A program made the translations under genes and the position numbers. This document shows, piece after piece, positions 46,259 to 55,311 of a stretch of DNA of 64,000 nt. Origin of the DNA: Blastococcus sp. CPCC 205250. Its GTDB lineage: Bacteria; Actinomycetota; Actinomycetes; Mycobacteriales; Geodermatophilaceae. The notes under the pieces were generated by a model. The model worked only from the letters and a program-made list of their open reading frames with translations. It searched no databases and had not been told where the DNA came from. The stretch covers positions 186,001-250,000 of the forward strand of contig NZ_JABGCG010000006.1 in NCBI RefSeq assembly GCF_019799925.1. The letters are read 5' to 3'. Position 1 is the first letter of the stretch. Each line of letters starts with the position of its first letter.

Positions 46259-47047
46259 GTGAGCGCCGACCGGACGGCGGGCGGCAAGGTGCTCGCCGTC
46301 CTCGCCGCCTTCAGCCGGGAGCGGCCGGCCCTCACCCTCTCCGAGCTCGCCCGGGCGACGGGCATGCCGCTGTCGACCGCGCACCGGGTGGTCGCGGAGC
46401 TGCGCGAGTGGGGCGCGCTGGAGCGGGGGCCGGACGGCCGGCTGCGGATCGGGCTGCGGCTGTGGGCACTCGGCGCCCTGGCACCGCGCGGGCTGGGCCT
46501 GCGCGAGGCGGCGCTGCCGTTCATGGAGGACCTCTACGAGGTGACCCACCAGAACGTGCAGCTGGCCGTCCGCGACGACACCGAGGTGGTCTTCGTCGAG
46601 CGCATCGCCGGCTGGGACGCGGTGCCGGTGCACACGCAGGTGGGCGGCCGGTTCGCGCTGCCGCCCACCGGGGTCGGACTGGTGCTGCTCGCGCACGCGC
46701 CGGCCGAGGTCCAGGAACGCGTGCTGGCCGGCCCGCTGCAGCGGCACACCCCGTACACCCTCACCGACCCGCGGCTGCTCCGGCAGGTGCTCGCCGAGGT
46801 CCGGCGCACCGGGGTGGCCGTCAGCGACCGCCAGGTGACCACCGACGCGGTGTCGGTGGCCGCGCCCATCACCGCCGGGGACGACGTGGTGGCCGCGCTG
46901 TCGGTCGTCGTCCGCGGGGAGTCCCCGGCCGCGGTCCGCGCGCTGACGCCCGGCGTCCGCGCCGCCGCCCGGGGCATCTCCCGGGAGCTGGGCCGGGCGG
47001 CGGCGGGGACGTGGCCGGTGGACCGCGGGAAGGGCGTCAGCGGCTGA
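46259..47047 (+). CDS. IclR-family regulator of the van operon
   Basis: 262 residues. An N-terminal winged HTH (ALTLSELARATGMPLSTAHRVVAELREWG, about 22-50) and the IclR effector domain (ALPPTGVGLVLLAHAP, VSVAAPITAGDDVVAALSVVVRG) are clear. It is co-oriented with and only ten bases after vanB, so it is probably part of the operon and senses vanillate. It strongly resembles the pca-region IclR. Its 3' end overlaps the convergent epimerase gene by 11 bases. Confidence 0.88.
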   Translation: MSADRTAGGKVLAVLAAFSRERPALTLSELARATGMPLSTAHRVVAELREWGALERGPDGRLRIGLRLWALGALAPRGLGLREAALPFMEDLYEVTHQNVQLAVRDDTEVVFVERIAGWDAVPVHTQVGGRFALPPTGVGLVLLAHAPAEVQERVLAGPLQRHTPYTLTDPRLLRQVLAEVRRTGVAVSDRQVTTDAVSVAAPITAGDDVVAALSVVVRGESPAAVRALTPGVRAAARGISRELGRAAAGTWPVDRGKGVSG

Positions 47048-47912
47048 GCGCGGCGGCGCCGTCCCGCAGCTCGTCGAGCAGCGTCGGCCCGGTCGGTGCC
47101 CACCCCAGCTCGGTGCGGGCCCGGGAGCCGGTGGCCTGCTGGTCGAGCAGCAGGGCCGCGCCGAACAGGCCGAGCCGGCCGAGGGTCTCCTCGGGGGTGG
47201 AGCCCACGACGTCGGCCCCGGAAGCCGCGGCGCCGATCTCGCGCACCGTCGGGTTGTGCCCGCTGACGCCGAGGTACCAGCTGCCGGCCGGGGCGTGCGC
47301 CAGCGCCAGCGCGTAGAGCCGGCCCAGGTCGGGGGCGTGCACGGTGGTCCAGTGCTGGTCCCCGCTGCCGGGGAGGACGAGCGCCCCCTCGGCGGTGCGC
47401 GGTCCGTCGCGCAGCACCGCGGTGGCGATGCCCGCGCCCGGGGCGTGGACGATGCCCGGCGCCAGCACGACGCTGCGGACGCCTGTCGCCGCGGCCTCGC
47501 GCACCCGGGCGTCGAGCGGCACCCGCCAGGCGGTGAGCTCCGGGGGTGCAAGGTATGTGGTCTCGTCGACGACGCCGTCGCCCAGCACCCAGGCGCCGCT
47601 GGTGTGCACGTAGGGCTTCCCGGTGCCGGCGAGGGCGGGCAGCACCGCGTCCAGGAGCGTGGTGTCGGCCGCGGCGCTGCTCGCGTCGCCGGGCGACGCG
47701 GTGTGCACGAACCCGTCGGTCGCGCTCGCGGCGGCGGCCAGCAGGCGGCCGTCGGTGAGATCGCCGCGCCGGACGGCTGCCCCGGCGGCGGTGAGGCGGG
47801 CGGCCGCGGCGTCGCTGCGGGCCAGCGCGGTGACGGTGTGGCCGTCGGTGAGCAGGGCGGTGAGGACGGCGGAGCCGATCAGGCCGGTGCCGCCGGTCAG
47901 GAACACGTGCAC
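47037..47912 (-). CDS. NAD-dependent epimerase/dehydratase-like SDR (extended or atypical)
   Basis: 291 residues. MHVFLTGGTGLIGSAVLTALLTDGH gives the NAD(P)-binding GxxGxxG at residue 7. There is no clear YxxxK; KPYVHTSGAWVLGD and WTTVHAPDLGRLYALALAHAP are typical of atypical SDRs of the NmrA/epimerase type. The substrate is unknown. Directly upstream on the same strand is the PecM-like transporter (four-base gap), so they may form an operon. Confidence 0.78.
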   Translation of the reverse strand: MHVFLTGGTGLIGSAVLTALLTDGHTVTALARSDAAAARLTAAGAAVRRGDLTDGRLLAAAASATDGFVHTASPGDASSAAADTTLLDAVLPALAGTGKPYVHTSGAWVLGDGVVDETTYLAPPELTAWRVPLDARVREAAATGVRSVVLAPGIVHAPGAGIATAVLRDGPRTAEGALVLPGSGDQHWTTVHAPDLGRLYALALAHAPAGSWYLGVSGHNPTVREIGAAASGADVVGSTPEETLGRLGLFGAALLLDQQATGSRARTELGWAPTGPTLLDELRDGAAALSR

Positions 47913-47916
47913 GGGT

Positions 47917-48828
47917 TCAGTCCTCTCGGGGGGTGCGGGTGGGGGGACGCTGGGCCAGGACGACGGTGGCCAGCGCGAGGGTCATGCCGGCCAGCTGCAG
48001 TGGGGACAGCACCTGGTCCAGCAGGAGCCACCCCGCGGTCGCGGCGACCACGGGGGAGAGCAGCGCCAGGAAGCTGACGCGCGCGGTGGGGAGCGAGCCG
48101 ACGCCGCGCAGCCACAGCACGTAGGCCAGCGCGGTGTTGACGGTGGCGAGGTACAGCAGGCCGCCGGCCTCACCGACCGTCAGCACCGGCGGCAGACCCT
48201 CGGCGGCCAGCGCCAGCGGCAGGAGGAACAGTCCGCCGGCGGTCAGCTGCCAGCCGGTGAAGGCGAGCACCGGCACCGGCCGGCCCCACCGCTTGGTGAG
48301 GACGACGCCGGTGCCCATGCACGCGGTCCCGGCCAGGCCGGCGAGGACGCCGACCGGGTCGAGGGCGACCGGCCCGGTGACGACGATGAGCGCCACCCCG
48401 GCCACGCCGAGGAGCCCGAGCAGCAGCGTCCGGGCGCGCAGCCGCTCGCCGAGCAGCGGGACGGCGAGCACGGCGACCAGCAGCGGCTGGGCGGCGCCGA
48501 GCACCGCGGCGACCCCGCCGGGCAGCCGGTAGGCGGCCACGAAGAGGAGCGCGAAGAACGCGCCCATGTTGAGCACGCCGAGCACCGCGGCCTTCGCCCA
48601 CCACGCGCCGTGCGGCAGGTGGCGGCCGACGGCGACGAGCAGCAGCCCGGCGGGCAGCGCCCGGACCGTGGCGGCCAGGAGGGGGCGGTCGGGGGGCAGC
48701 CACTCGGTGGTCACCACGTACGTCGTCCCCCAGGTCACGGGGGCGAGCGCGGTCGTGAGGGACAGGAGGCCGAGCCGGCGGGAGGCCGTCGGGACGGCCA
48801 CCGGCAGGAAGAGTGCGGTGGCGGTCAT
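47917..48828 (-). CDS. EamA/DMT-family transporter, PecM-like
   Basis: 303 residues, ten predicted helices in two EamA repeats. VTWGTTYVVTTEWLPPDRPLLAATVRALPAGLLL and LGVLNMGAFFALLFVAAYRLPGGVAAVLGA are typical of PecM/RhtA relatives, which export small molecules. It is divergent from a MarR gene, the standard PecS-PecM arrangement. The ATG at 48828 has no Shine-Dalgarno, and a TTGACA/AACGAT promoter would place transcription at the ATG, overlapped by the operator at 48852. Confidence 0.85.
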   Translation of the reverse strand: MTATALFLPVAVPTASRRLGLLSLTTALAPVTWGTTYVVTTEWLPPDRPLLAATVRALPAGLLLVAVGRHLPHGAWWAKAAVLGVLNMGAFFALLFVAAYRLPGGVAAVLGAAQPLLVAVLAVPLLGERLRARTLLLGLLGVAGVALIVVTGPVALDPVGVLAGLAGTACMGTGVVLTKRWGRPVPVLAFTGWQLTAGGLFLLPLALAAEGLPPVLTVGEAGGLLYLATVNTALAYVLWLRGVGSLPTARVSFLALLSPVVAATAGWLLLDQVLSPLQLAGMTLALATVVLAQRPPTRTPRED

Positions 48829-48851
48829 GGGGAGGATCGTTCGCCCCCATG

Positions 48852-48869
48852 TATCTCGATGTCAAGATA
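48852..48869. promoter_or_regulatory. MarR/PecS-type operator between the divergent genes
   Basis: TATCTCGATGTCAAGATA is an almost perfect palindrome (TATCTYGA-NN-TCRAGATA). It contains the TTGACA -35 of the transporter gene (minus strand, 48865-48860) and ends next to TTGAGC (48871-48876), the possible -35 of the regulator (with TACGGA at 48895-48900). Confidence 0.75.
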
Positions 48870-48917
48870 CTTGAGCGCGTATTTCTCAGGCCCGTACGGA
48901 TGTGCGATGCTCTGCCC

Positions 48918-49427
48918 GTGACCGAGCGGGACGGTGTCGACGCGATCATCGACCAGTGGGCGGCCGAGCGGCCGGACCTGGAGACGGGGGCCATGGCGGT
49001 GTTCGGCCGCATCTACCGGGCCGCGGCCGTGGCCGGGAACGCGCAGGAGCGCTTCCACGCCCGCTTCGGCATCACCCGGGCCGACTTCGACGTGCTGGCC
49101 ACGCTGCGCCGGGCCGGGGGCGCGGCCGGGCTGTCCCCGGGCCGGCTGACCGCCGAGATGATGCTGAGCAGCGGCGGCATGACCAGCCGGCTGGACCGCC
49201 TCGAGCGGGCGGGCCACATCGTCCGGATGCCCGACCCGGGCGACCGCCGGGCGCTGCTGGTGCGGCTCACCGACTCCGGGCAGCAGCTCATCGACGAGGC
49301 GGTCGGCGCGGGGCTGGCCCAGCAGCAGCGGATGCTGGCCGACCTCCCGGCCGACCGGGTGCGCCGCATCGCCGACGACCTGCGGGACCTGCTGGCCTCG
49401 GTGGAGCGGCACGCCGCCGAGGACTGA
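48918..49427 (+). CDS. MarR-family regulator, PecS-like
   Basis: 169 residues. The extra N-terminal helix with a Trp (IIDQWAAERPDLET), then a winged HTH (LSPGRLTAEMMLSSGGMTSRLDRLERAGHIVRMPDPGDRRALLVRLT), matches PecS/HucR-type urate-responsive MarR proteins. The Trp, Asp and Arg that contact urate in that group have likely counterparts here, but this is by eye. GTG 48918 is chosen; a longer reading from about 48849 would begin inside the operator. Confidence 0.8.
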   Translation: MTERDGVDAIIDQWAAERPDLETGAMAVFGRIYRAAAVAGNAQERFHARFGITRADFDVLATLRRAGGAAGLSPGRLTAEMMLSSGGMTSRLDRLERAGHIVRMPDPGDRRALLVRLTDSGQQLIDEAVGAGLAQQQRMLADLPADRVRRIADDLRDLLASVERHAAED

Positions 49428-49460
49428 GCGCGGCTGCGTCCAGGGGCTCGCGCGAGGCTC

Positions 49461-50312
<852 letters not shown>

Positions 50313-50395
50313 GGCCCCGTACCGTGCCACAGCGCTCCGCCGCCCGGGCGGCCCTCCCCGCCCGCGGGTGCGGCGGGCCGTGCCAGGGTCGGGGC

Positions 50396-50929
50396 GTGAC
50401 CGGGACCGACCTGCTGATCCGCGACGCGACCGCCGCCGACGCCGTCCGCTGCGCCGAGGTCTACGCGCCCTACGTGGCCGGCAGTGCCGTCTCCTTCGAG
50501 ACCGACCCGCCCCCGCCGGCCGAGATGGCGGCGCGGATCGCCCGGGCCCAGGAGCGGCACGCCTGGCTGGTCGCCGAGACGGCCGGGACCGTGGTCGGCT
50601 ACGCCTACGGCGGCGAGTGGATGTCCCGGGCCGCCTACCGCTGGACCTGCACCGTCAGCGTCTACCTGGAGCCGGGGCGCCGCCGGACCGGGGCCGGCCG
50701 GGCGCTGTACGAGGCGCTGTTCCTGCGGCTGGCCGCCCGGGGCCACCGCACCGCGCTGGCCGGGGTCACGCTGCCGAACCCGCCCAGCGAGGGGCTGCAC
50801 CGCGCGCTGGGGTTCGCGCCGGTCGGCGTGTTCCGCGGGGTCGGGTTCAAGGACGGCACCTGGCGCGACGTCGCCTGGTTCCAGCGGCCGCTGACCGACG
50901 ACGACGGCCCGCCCGCCCCGCTCCGCTGA
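50396..50929 (+). CDS. GNAT acetyltransferase, phosphinothricin/methionine sulfone type
   Basis: 177 residues. IRDATAADAVRCAEVYAPYVAGSAVSFETDPPPPAEM is the typical Pat/YncA opening, then VSVYLEPGRRRTGAGRALYEALF, the acetyl-CoA loop (R-x-x-G-x-G/A), and NPPSEGLHRALGFAPVGVFRGVGFKDGTWRDVAWFQRPL. Members N-acetylate methionine derivatives or phosphinothricin. GTG 50396. Divergent from pdxY. Confidence 0.88.
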   Translation: MTGTDLLIRDATAADAVRCAEVYAPYVAGSAVSFETDPPPPAEMAARIARAQERHAWLVAETAGTVVGYAYGGEWMSRAAYRWTCTVSVYLEPGRRRTGAGRALYEALFLRLAARGHRTALAGVTLPNPPSEGLHRALGFAPVGVFRGVGFKDGTWRDVAWFQRPLTDDDGPPAPLR

Positions 50930-50936
50930 GCGCCGG

Positions 50937-50987
50937 TCGCGCCCGGGTGACGCCGTCCCTCCGTCGGCCGCCGCCACCCGGGCGCGA
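50937..50987. terminator. Bidirectional hairpin between convergent genes
   Basis: TCGCGCCCGGGTG (50937-50949) and CACCCGGGCGCGA (50975-50987), perfect 13-base arms, between the GNAT stop and the cysteine dioxygenase stop. Confidence 0.7.
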
Positions 50988-51003
50988 GTTCAGGGGTGCC
51001 GGG

Positions 51004-51591
51004 TCACCAGTCGGTGCCGGCCCGCTCGGTGCCGGTGCGCACGAGGCCCTGGCCGGCGAGCCGGTACGTGGTCATCTCGCGGAGCCGGGGCGTGTAGACG
51101 TGCACGCTCACGGCCGGCCGCGCGCCGTCGTTGGTCACCCGGTGCACGTGGTGCGGACCGAACGGGCGCACCCGGCCGGCGCTGAACAGCGCCGTGGCGT
51201 CCCGCACGCCGCCGGAGCGCGGCGCGGTCACGGTGAGCTCGGTGAGCGCGCCCTGGACGACGGCGAACGCACCGGCCGAGCCGCCGTGGTCGTGCAGCGG
51301 CGTGCCCTGGCCGGGCAGCCAGGAGAGCAGCCAGACCTCGGCGGCGTCGAGGTCGGCGTGCAGGGAGGGGTCGAGGACCGCGGCGGCCGCGGCGGGCTCG
51401 AGCCGGTGGGTCCACCGGCCGGCCGGCCGGTACTCGACGAGGTCCGCCCAGGCGGTCGCGTTCGCGGCGAGCGCGGCGGCCAGGGCCACGGCCCCGGTCC
51501 GGCGGGCCGTGGCGTCGTCGGCGGGGCGGACGCGGAGGACGGTCGCGAGGAGGTCGGCGGCGGGGAGGGGCAGGGCGGTGCTGAGGGTCAC
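51004..51591 (-). CDS. Cysteine dioxygenase family protein
   Basis: 195 residues of cupin fold. The iron ligands are in TPLHDHGGSAGAFAVVQGAL (HxH, about 98-100) and GPHHVHRVTND. It should oxidise cysteine, or a related thiol, to the sulfinate using Fe(II) and O2. GTG at 51591 is chosen since upstream in-frame sequence to 51765 overlaps the leader-peptide region. A short cysteine-type leader peptide precedes it, suggesting control by cysteine supply. Confidence 0.85.
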   Translation of the reverse strand: MTLSTALPLPAADLLATVLRVRPADDATARRTGAVALAAALAANATAWADLVEYRPAGRWTHRLEPAAAAAVLDPSLHADLDAAEVWLLSWLPGQGTPLHDHGGSAGAFAVVQGALTELTVTAPRSGGVRDATALFSAGRVRPFGPHHVHRVTNDGARPAVSVHVYTPRLREMTTYRLAGQGLVRTGTERAGTDW

Positions 51592-51653
51592 GGTGGTCCT
51601 GACGGCAGGCGCGGCTCCGCTCGGGGGAGCGCGGGAGTGGGGGAGGAGCGGCG

Positions 51654-51734
51654 TCAGGGAGCCGGACACAGTGCGCTGGCCACCCGCAGCAGGTCCACGG
51701 CGGACCGGCGGTACAGGGCGGGGGCGGCGGGCAC
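51654..51734 (-). CDS. Probable cysteine-responsive leader peptide
   Basis: 26 codons from GTG 51734 to the stop at 51654; in the same frame ATG 51776 would give 40 codons. The end YRRSAVDLLRVASALCPAP matches the actinobacterial leader-peptide pattern RRxxDLxRVxSAxC, in which slow translation at a cysteine codon controls a downstream sulfur gene. A TTGACA at 51770-51765 (minus) lies 31 bases before this GTG, so initiation could be leaderless. The cysteine dioxygenase starts 62 bases after the peptide stop. Confidence 0.65.
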   Translation of the reverse strand: MPAAPALYRRSAVDLLRVASALCPAP

Positions 51735-51764
51735 GGCGTCCAGGGAACGCGACGTCCCCAACCA

Positions 51765-51783
51765 TGTCAAGTCCATCGACTTG
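51765..51783. promoter_or_regulatory. Promoter with palindrome upstream of the leader peptide
   Basis: CAAGTC-CATC-GACTTG (51768-51783) is a perfect inverted repeat overlapping TTGACA on the minus strand (51770-51765). The -10 is weak (TTCCCT, 51747-51742). It could bind a regulator. Confidence 0.4.
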
Positions 51784-51811
51784 GTAGGGATTGGTGTCGC
51801 GCCTCCGGCCG

Positions 51812-52255
51812 TCACGGGCAGCCCAGGTCCACGAGGACCGCGGTCGCCGCGGCGCCCAGCGCGTCGACCTCGGTGGCGAGGTGGCGCAGCGGGACCGGCT
51901 GCCGCGAGCGCAGCAGGCGGGTCAGCCGTGCGGTCGCCCGGGCGACCCGCTCGGCCGCCGGCCACTCGTCCTCGCCGGGCAGCCCCACGACGTCGAAGGG
52001 CTCGCCCAGCTCGGCGCACAGCCGCGGCAGGCGGCGCAGCAGTGCCGCGCAGCCGGCCGCCAGCCGCCACCACGTGCCGGCGGCCAGCGGGGCGGGTGCC
52101 CGGACACCGGCGTCGGCCCACCGCAGCAGGCCGACGACGTCGGCCCACACCGCGTCGGACACCACGCACGCCACCGGCGGGCAGCCCGGCGGGCGGCGGG
52201 CCAGCACGGTGGCGCGCGCGGTCGAGGGGTCGAAGAGCCAGGGGCGTCCGTCCAT
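51812..52255 (-). CDS. Hypothetical protein, 147 aa
   Basis: Not recognised. MDGRPWLFDPSTARATVLARRPPGC opens the protein; the rest is Ala/Leu/Arg-rich and helical, with VVGLPGEDEWPAAERVARATARL in the middle. No signal peptide or membrane segment. It lies between the leader-peptide region and the serine hydrolase gene, all on the minus strand, with no evident connection. Confidence 0.45.
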   Translation of the reverse strand: MDGRPWLFDPSTARATVLARRPPGCPPVACVVSDAVWADVVGLLRWADAGVRAPAPLAAGTWWRLAAGCAALLRRLPRLCAELGEPFDVVGLPGEDEWPAAERVARATARLTRLLRSRQPVPLRHLATEVDALGAAATAVLVDLGCP

Positions 52256-52291
52256 GGCCCCACGGTCGCGGGTCTCGCTGCGAGCCGGCGG

Positions 52292-53212
52292 TCAGCCCGC
52301 TGCGACCGCGCTGGGAGCCGTGGCGGCGGCCAGCCCGGACGCGGCCCCGTCGAGCGCCGTGGCCGCGGTGGCCCAGGACGTGTCCCCGGGGAACTCGCCG
52401 AGGAGCACGAGGACCCGGCCGTCGGGCAGGACCCCGGCCGAGTGCAGGTGGCGCAGCCCGCCGACGCAGCACATCCACCCCTGCTTCGCCGCGACGGCAC
52501 CGTTCCCGCCCAGCACGCCGAAGACCTGGTCGAACCCGTCGGCCGCCGTGGGGGTGACCCCGCGCAGCCACGCGCGCAGCACGGCGTCCGCGGGACGCGC
52601 ACCCCGCTCGACGGCGGAGAGGACCGCGGCCACGTCGCGGGCCGTCGTCGGCGCGAGCCCCCACCGACCCGGGACCGGCGGCGGCGCGGTCCCGGTCAGC
52701 CGGTGCCGCGCGGCGGCCGCGGCCACCAGCGCCGCTCCGTCGTGGCGTACCCAGAGGGCGTTCATCGCGGCGTCGTCGGACGCGGTGAGCGCGGCGGCCA
52801 TCCGGTCGCGGTCGGCGGCGGTCAGCACCACCGTCCCGGCGGCCTCGCGCGTGAGCAGCTCCTCGACGACCAGGACCTTGACCAGCGAGGCCGTGGGCAC
52901 GGGCCGGTCGGCGTCGGCGGCGGTGAGCACCCGGCCGGCGGGGTCGAGGACGACGGCCGCGACCACCCCGCCCGCCACGTTCCCGAGGCCCGGCGGCGGC
53001 GGCACGGGGGTCGGGAGGGGTGGCGGCACGGCCGTGAGGGGCGGCTGCGTGGCCGGCGCGGCGCGGGGGCCGGCCTCCCCGGCGGCGGGCGGCGCCGCGG
53101 CGCAGGGCGGGCCGGGGACGAGGACCAGCCCGCCGGCGACCACGAGTGCGGCCAGCCAGCTGAGGACCCTCCGGTGCGGCGCCCGGCCGAGGGGCGCCGC
53201 GGTGCGGCGCAT
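52292..53212 (-). CDS. Secreted or anchored serine hydrolase, beta-lactamase/DD-peptidase-like
   Basis: 306 residues. A signal peptide or anchor (about 18-38, VLSWLAALVVAGGLVLVPG...AAA) is followed by a Pro-rich linker (about 50-75) and a class-A-like domain. ASLVK is the SxxK nucleophile motif (Ser about 107), SDDAAMN stands for SDN (about 144) and KQGWM replaces the KTG box (about 244). The incomplete KTG suggests a peptidase or a non-lactamase member. ATG 53212 is chosen over 53263. Confidence 0.7.
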   Translation of the reverse strand: MRRTAAPLGRAPHRRVLSWLAALVVAGGLVLVPGPPCAAAPPAAGEAGPRAAPATQPPLTAVPPPLPTPVPPPPGLGNVAGGVVAAVVLDPAGRVLTAADADRPVPTASLVKVLVVEELLTREAAGTVVLTAADRDRMAAALTASDDAAMNALWVRHDGAALVAAAAARHRLTGTAPPPVPGRWGLAPTTARDVAAVLSAVERGARPADAVLRAWLRGVTPTAADGFDQVFGVLGGNGAVAAKQGWMCCVGGLRHLHSAGVLPDGRVLVLLGEFPGDTSWATAATALDGAASGLAAATAPSAVAAG

Positions 53213-53377
53213 GGACAGGGAGCATCCGCCGTCTCCCTGTGAGCGACCTGTGAGCCGGGCCACTCCGGCGAGGCGCGGAGCGGTAACCAGATCTCGTTCC
53301 CGTCGTCACCGCGACGACACGCCGCGCCGACAGTCTGCTCGCAGCCGCCGCAGGACCAGTCGCGCGAGGAGTGCCAC

Positions 53378-54409
53378 ATGAGGGTCGCCCTGCTCACCTC
53401 CTCGACGGAGCCGCGGGGAGGCGTGGGGCCCACCCTCGCCCTCGCCGGGGCGCTGGCCCGTGCCGGAGCGGAGGTGACCGTCTGGACGCTGGGCGGCGCG
53501 GACGCCGCGGCCCCGCGGCCGGTCGACCCGGGCGTGCGGGTGCGGCTGGTGCCGTTCGCCGACCGGCCGGGGGAGGACGTCGGCGCGCGGACCCTCCGCG
53601 CGGTCGCGGCGCTGGGGTCGGCCTTCGCTGCTGCGGGGGAGGACCACGACGTCGTGCACGCCCAGGACGCCCTCAGCGCGCGCGCCGTCCCCGGCTGCGT
53701 GCGCACGGTGCGCACCCCCGGCCCAGGCCGCGGCGCGGAGCCCGCCGACGCGCGGGCGCTCGTCGTCCCCGTCGGGGTGGACGCCGCCCGGTTCGCCGCC
53801 GCCGGCGCGCCCGGGGGCAGCGCCGCGCGCGGCCGCTGGCGTGCCCGCCTGGGCCGCTACGTGCTCGCCCTCGGCGGCGTCGAGCCCCGGGGAGGCACCC
53901 TCGACCTGGTCGAGGCCATGGCCACGGTGGCGCTGGTCCGGCCCGACCTGACGCTCGTCGTCGCCGGGGGGAGCCCGTCGGACGACGGCCGCGCCCGCCG
54001 GGCGGTCCTCGACGCCCGGGCCGAGGAGCTGGAGGTGTACCCCCTGGTGCTCGGGCCGGTGCCCGACCACGAGGTGCCGGGCCTGGTCGCCGCCGCCGAC
54101 GTGGTCGTCCCCGCCTCGGACGCGGCGGGCTTCGGCCCGGCGGCCCTGGAGGCGCTGGCTGCCGGCGTGCCCGTCGTGGCGCCGGACCTGCCCGTGCTGC
54201 GCGAGGTGCTCGGGGACACCGTGCGCTTCGCCGCGGGGCCGGCGCGGCTCGCCGCCGGGCTGCTCGCCGCGGGCACCCCGGACCCGTCGCGCGCCGCGGC
54301 CGGCCGGGTGCTGGCCGCCGGGCACTCCTGGGACGCCGTCGCGCGGGCCGTCCTGCGCGCGTACCGCACGCCGGCCGCCGCGGCCGTGCGCCACTCCGTC
54401 GGCGCGTGA
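53378..54409 (+). CDS. Glycosyltransferase, MSMEG_0565-like GT4 with a short N-domain
   Basis: 343 residues, GT-B fold. The opening MRVALLTSSTEPRGGVGPTLALAGALARAGAEVTVWTLG and DVVHAQDALSARAVPGCVRTV match the MSMEG_0565-type family. The C-terminal sugar-nucleotide half is intact (VEPRGGTLDLVEAMA, EVPGLVAAADVVVPASDAAGFGPAALEALAAGVPVVAPD, where the ExFG-like motif reads AAGFGPAALE). Between them, the HLDxFTxPELxxCHExAI-type block I recall from that family is missing. Donor and acceptor are unknown. Confidence 0.7.
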   Translation: MRVALLTSSTEPRGGVGPTLALAGALARAGAEVTVWTLGGADAAAPRPVDPGVRVRLVPFADRPGEDVGARTLRAVAALGSAFAAAGEDHDVVHAQDALSARAVPGCVRTVRTPGPGRGAEPADARALVVPVGVDAARFAAAGAPGGSAARGRWRARLGRYVLALGGVEPRGGTLDLVEAMATVALVRPDLTLVVAGGSPSDDGRARRAVLDARAEELEVYPLVLGPVPDHEVPGLVAAADVVVPASDAAGFGPAALEALAAGVPVVAPDLPVLREVLGDTVRFAAGPARLAAGLLAAGTPDPSRAAAGRVLAAGHSWDAVARAVLRAYRTPAAAAVRHSVGA

Positions 54410-54663
54410 CCGGCGAACCCGCTGGCCCGTGACGCGCCGGCCGTCCGGCGGGCCCCGCCTCGGGAGCCGCGAAACAGGCAACCCTTGCCTCCGTTCCCGC
54501 CGATCGCTGGCAGATGTGGGAGTGGATGTGGGGGGCGCCGGGGCCGATATCCCAGCGTCGGACCGAGCCGGGTCGACCGGCGCCGGGCGGACGTTCGGCA
54601 GGGAACGGGGGGTGCAGGGTGCAGGGGTCGGGGCCGGTGCGGGACTGTGGGACCGACCAGCAG

Positions 54664-55293
54664 GTGACGGCGGGGCCGGCCTGGTGGCTGGTCGACGGCG
54701 GCGACCGCGTGGTCGCCGGTCCGTTCGCCGACCAGGGCGAGGCTGTGTGGGCCACGGGGCCGCTCAGCCCCGACGGCGGCAGCGGCGGCACCCCCGCCTA
54801 CGGGATGCGGCGGGAGAGCGGACGGCTGTCCCGGCGGCCCTCCCCGGAGGACCGCGCGTGGCTGGCCGACCTCTCCAGCGAGCTCGAGCGGGTCGGTGAG
54901 GAGTGGGACCTCCTGGTCGACGACGCCTCGCCGCTCGTCGGGCTGCTGTGCCAGCTCGGCGCGGCGCTGGTCGAGGTGGGCCTGCCGCTGCACGACTGCA
55001 GCGGCCGCACGGCCACCCGCTCCCGCGGCGGCGTGTGCCTCACCCCGAGCCCGCTGCACGACGGCGTCGTCGTCGCCTGGAGCCAGCACCTGCGCACCAC
55101 CCGCGAGGCCCCGCGGTCGCCGGAGACCGAGCGGTGGCTGCAGGAGACGATGAACCGCACGCTGGGCGGCCTGCTGACCGGACTGGGGTTCACCACCGAG
55201 GCCCTCGGCGACGCCAGCGCGGCGCTGGTCACCGGCCGGCGCAGCGCCCTCGAGGCCTCGGACTCCGACGCGGGGCGCGACGCCGGCGACTGA
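54664..55293 (+). CDS. Hypothetical protein, 209 aa
   Basis: Not recognised. GTG 54664 gives MTAGPAWWLVDGGDRVVAGPFADQGEAVWA, a strand-rich opening reminiscent of small DUF domains with a repeated GPF-type turn. The rest is mixed helix with a CSGRTATRSRGGVCLTPSPLHDGVVVAWSQH segment carrying two Cys. The 254 bases before it show no clear operator; a longer start near 54514 is possible. Confidence 0.5.
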   Translation: MTAGPAWWLVDGGDRVVAGPFADQGEAVWATGPLSPDGGSGGTPAYGMRRESGRLSRRPSPEDRAWLADLSSELERVGEEWDLLVDDASPLVGLLCQLGAALVEVGLPLHDCSGRTATRSRGGVCLTPSPLHDGVVVAWSQHLRTTREAPRSPETERWLQETMNRTLGGLLTGLGFTTEALGDASAALVTGRRSALEASDSDAGRDAGD

Positions 55294-55311
55294 CGCCCCG
55301 CGGTGGGGCGG

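Noticed and set aside
54410..54663. Possible regulatory RNA between the glycosyltransferase and the hypothetical gene
   Set aside because: Short runs such as gaaacaggcaacc resemble nothing definite; no stable hairpin or promoter pair stood out.
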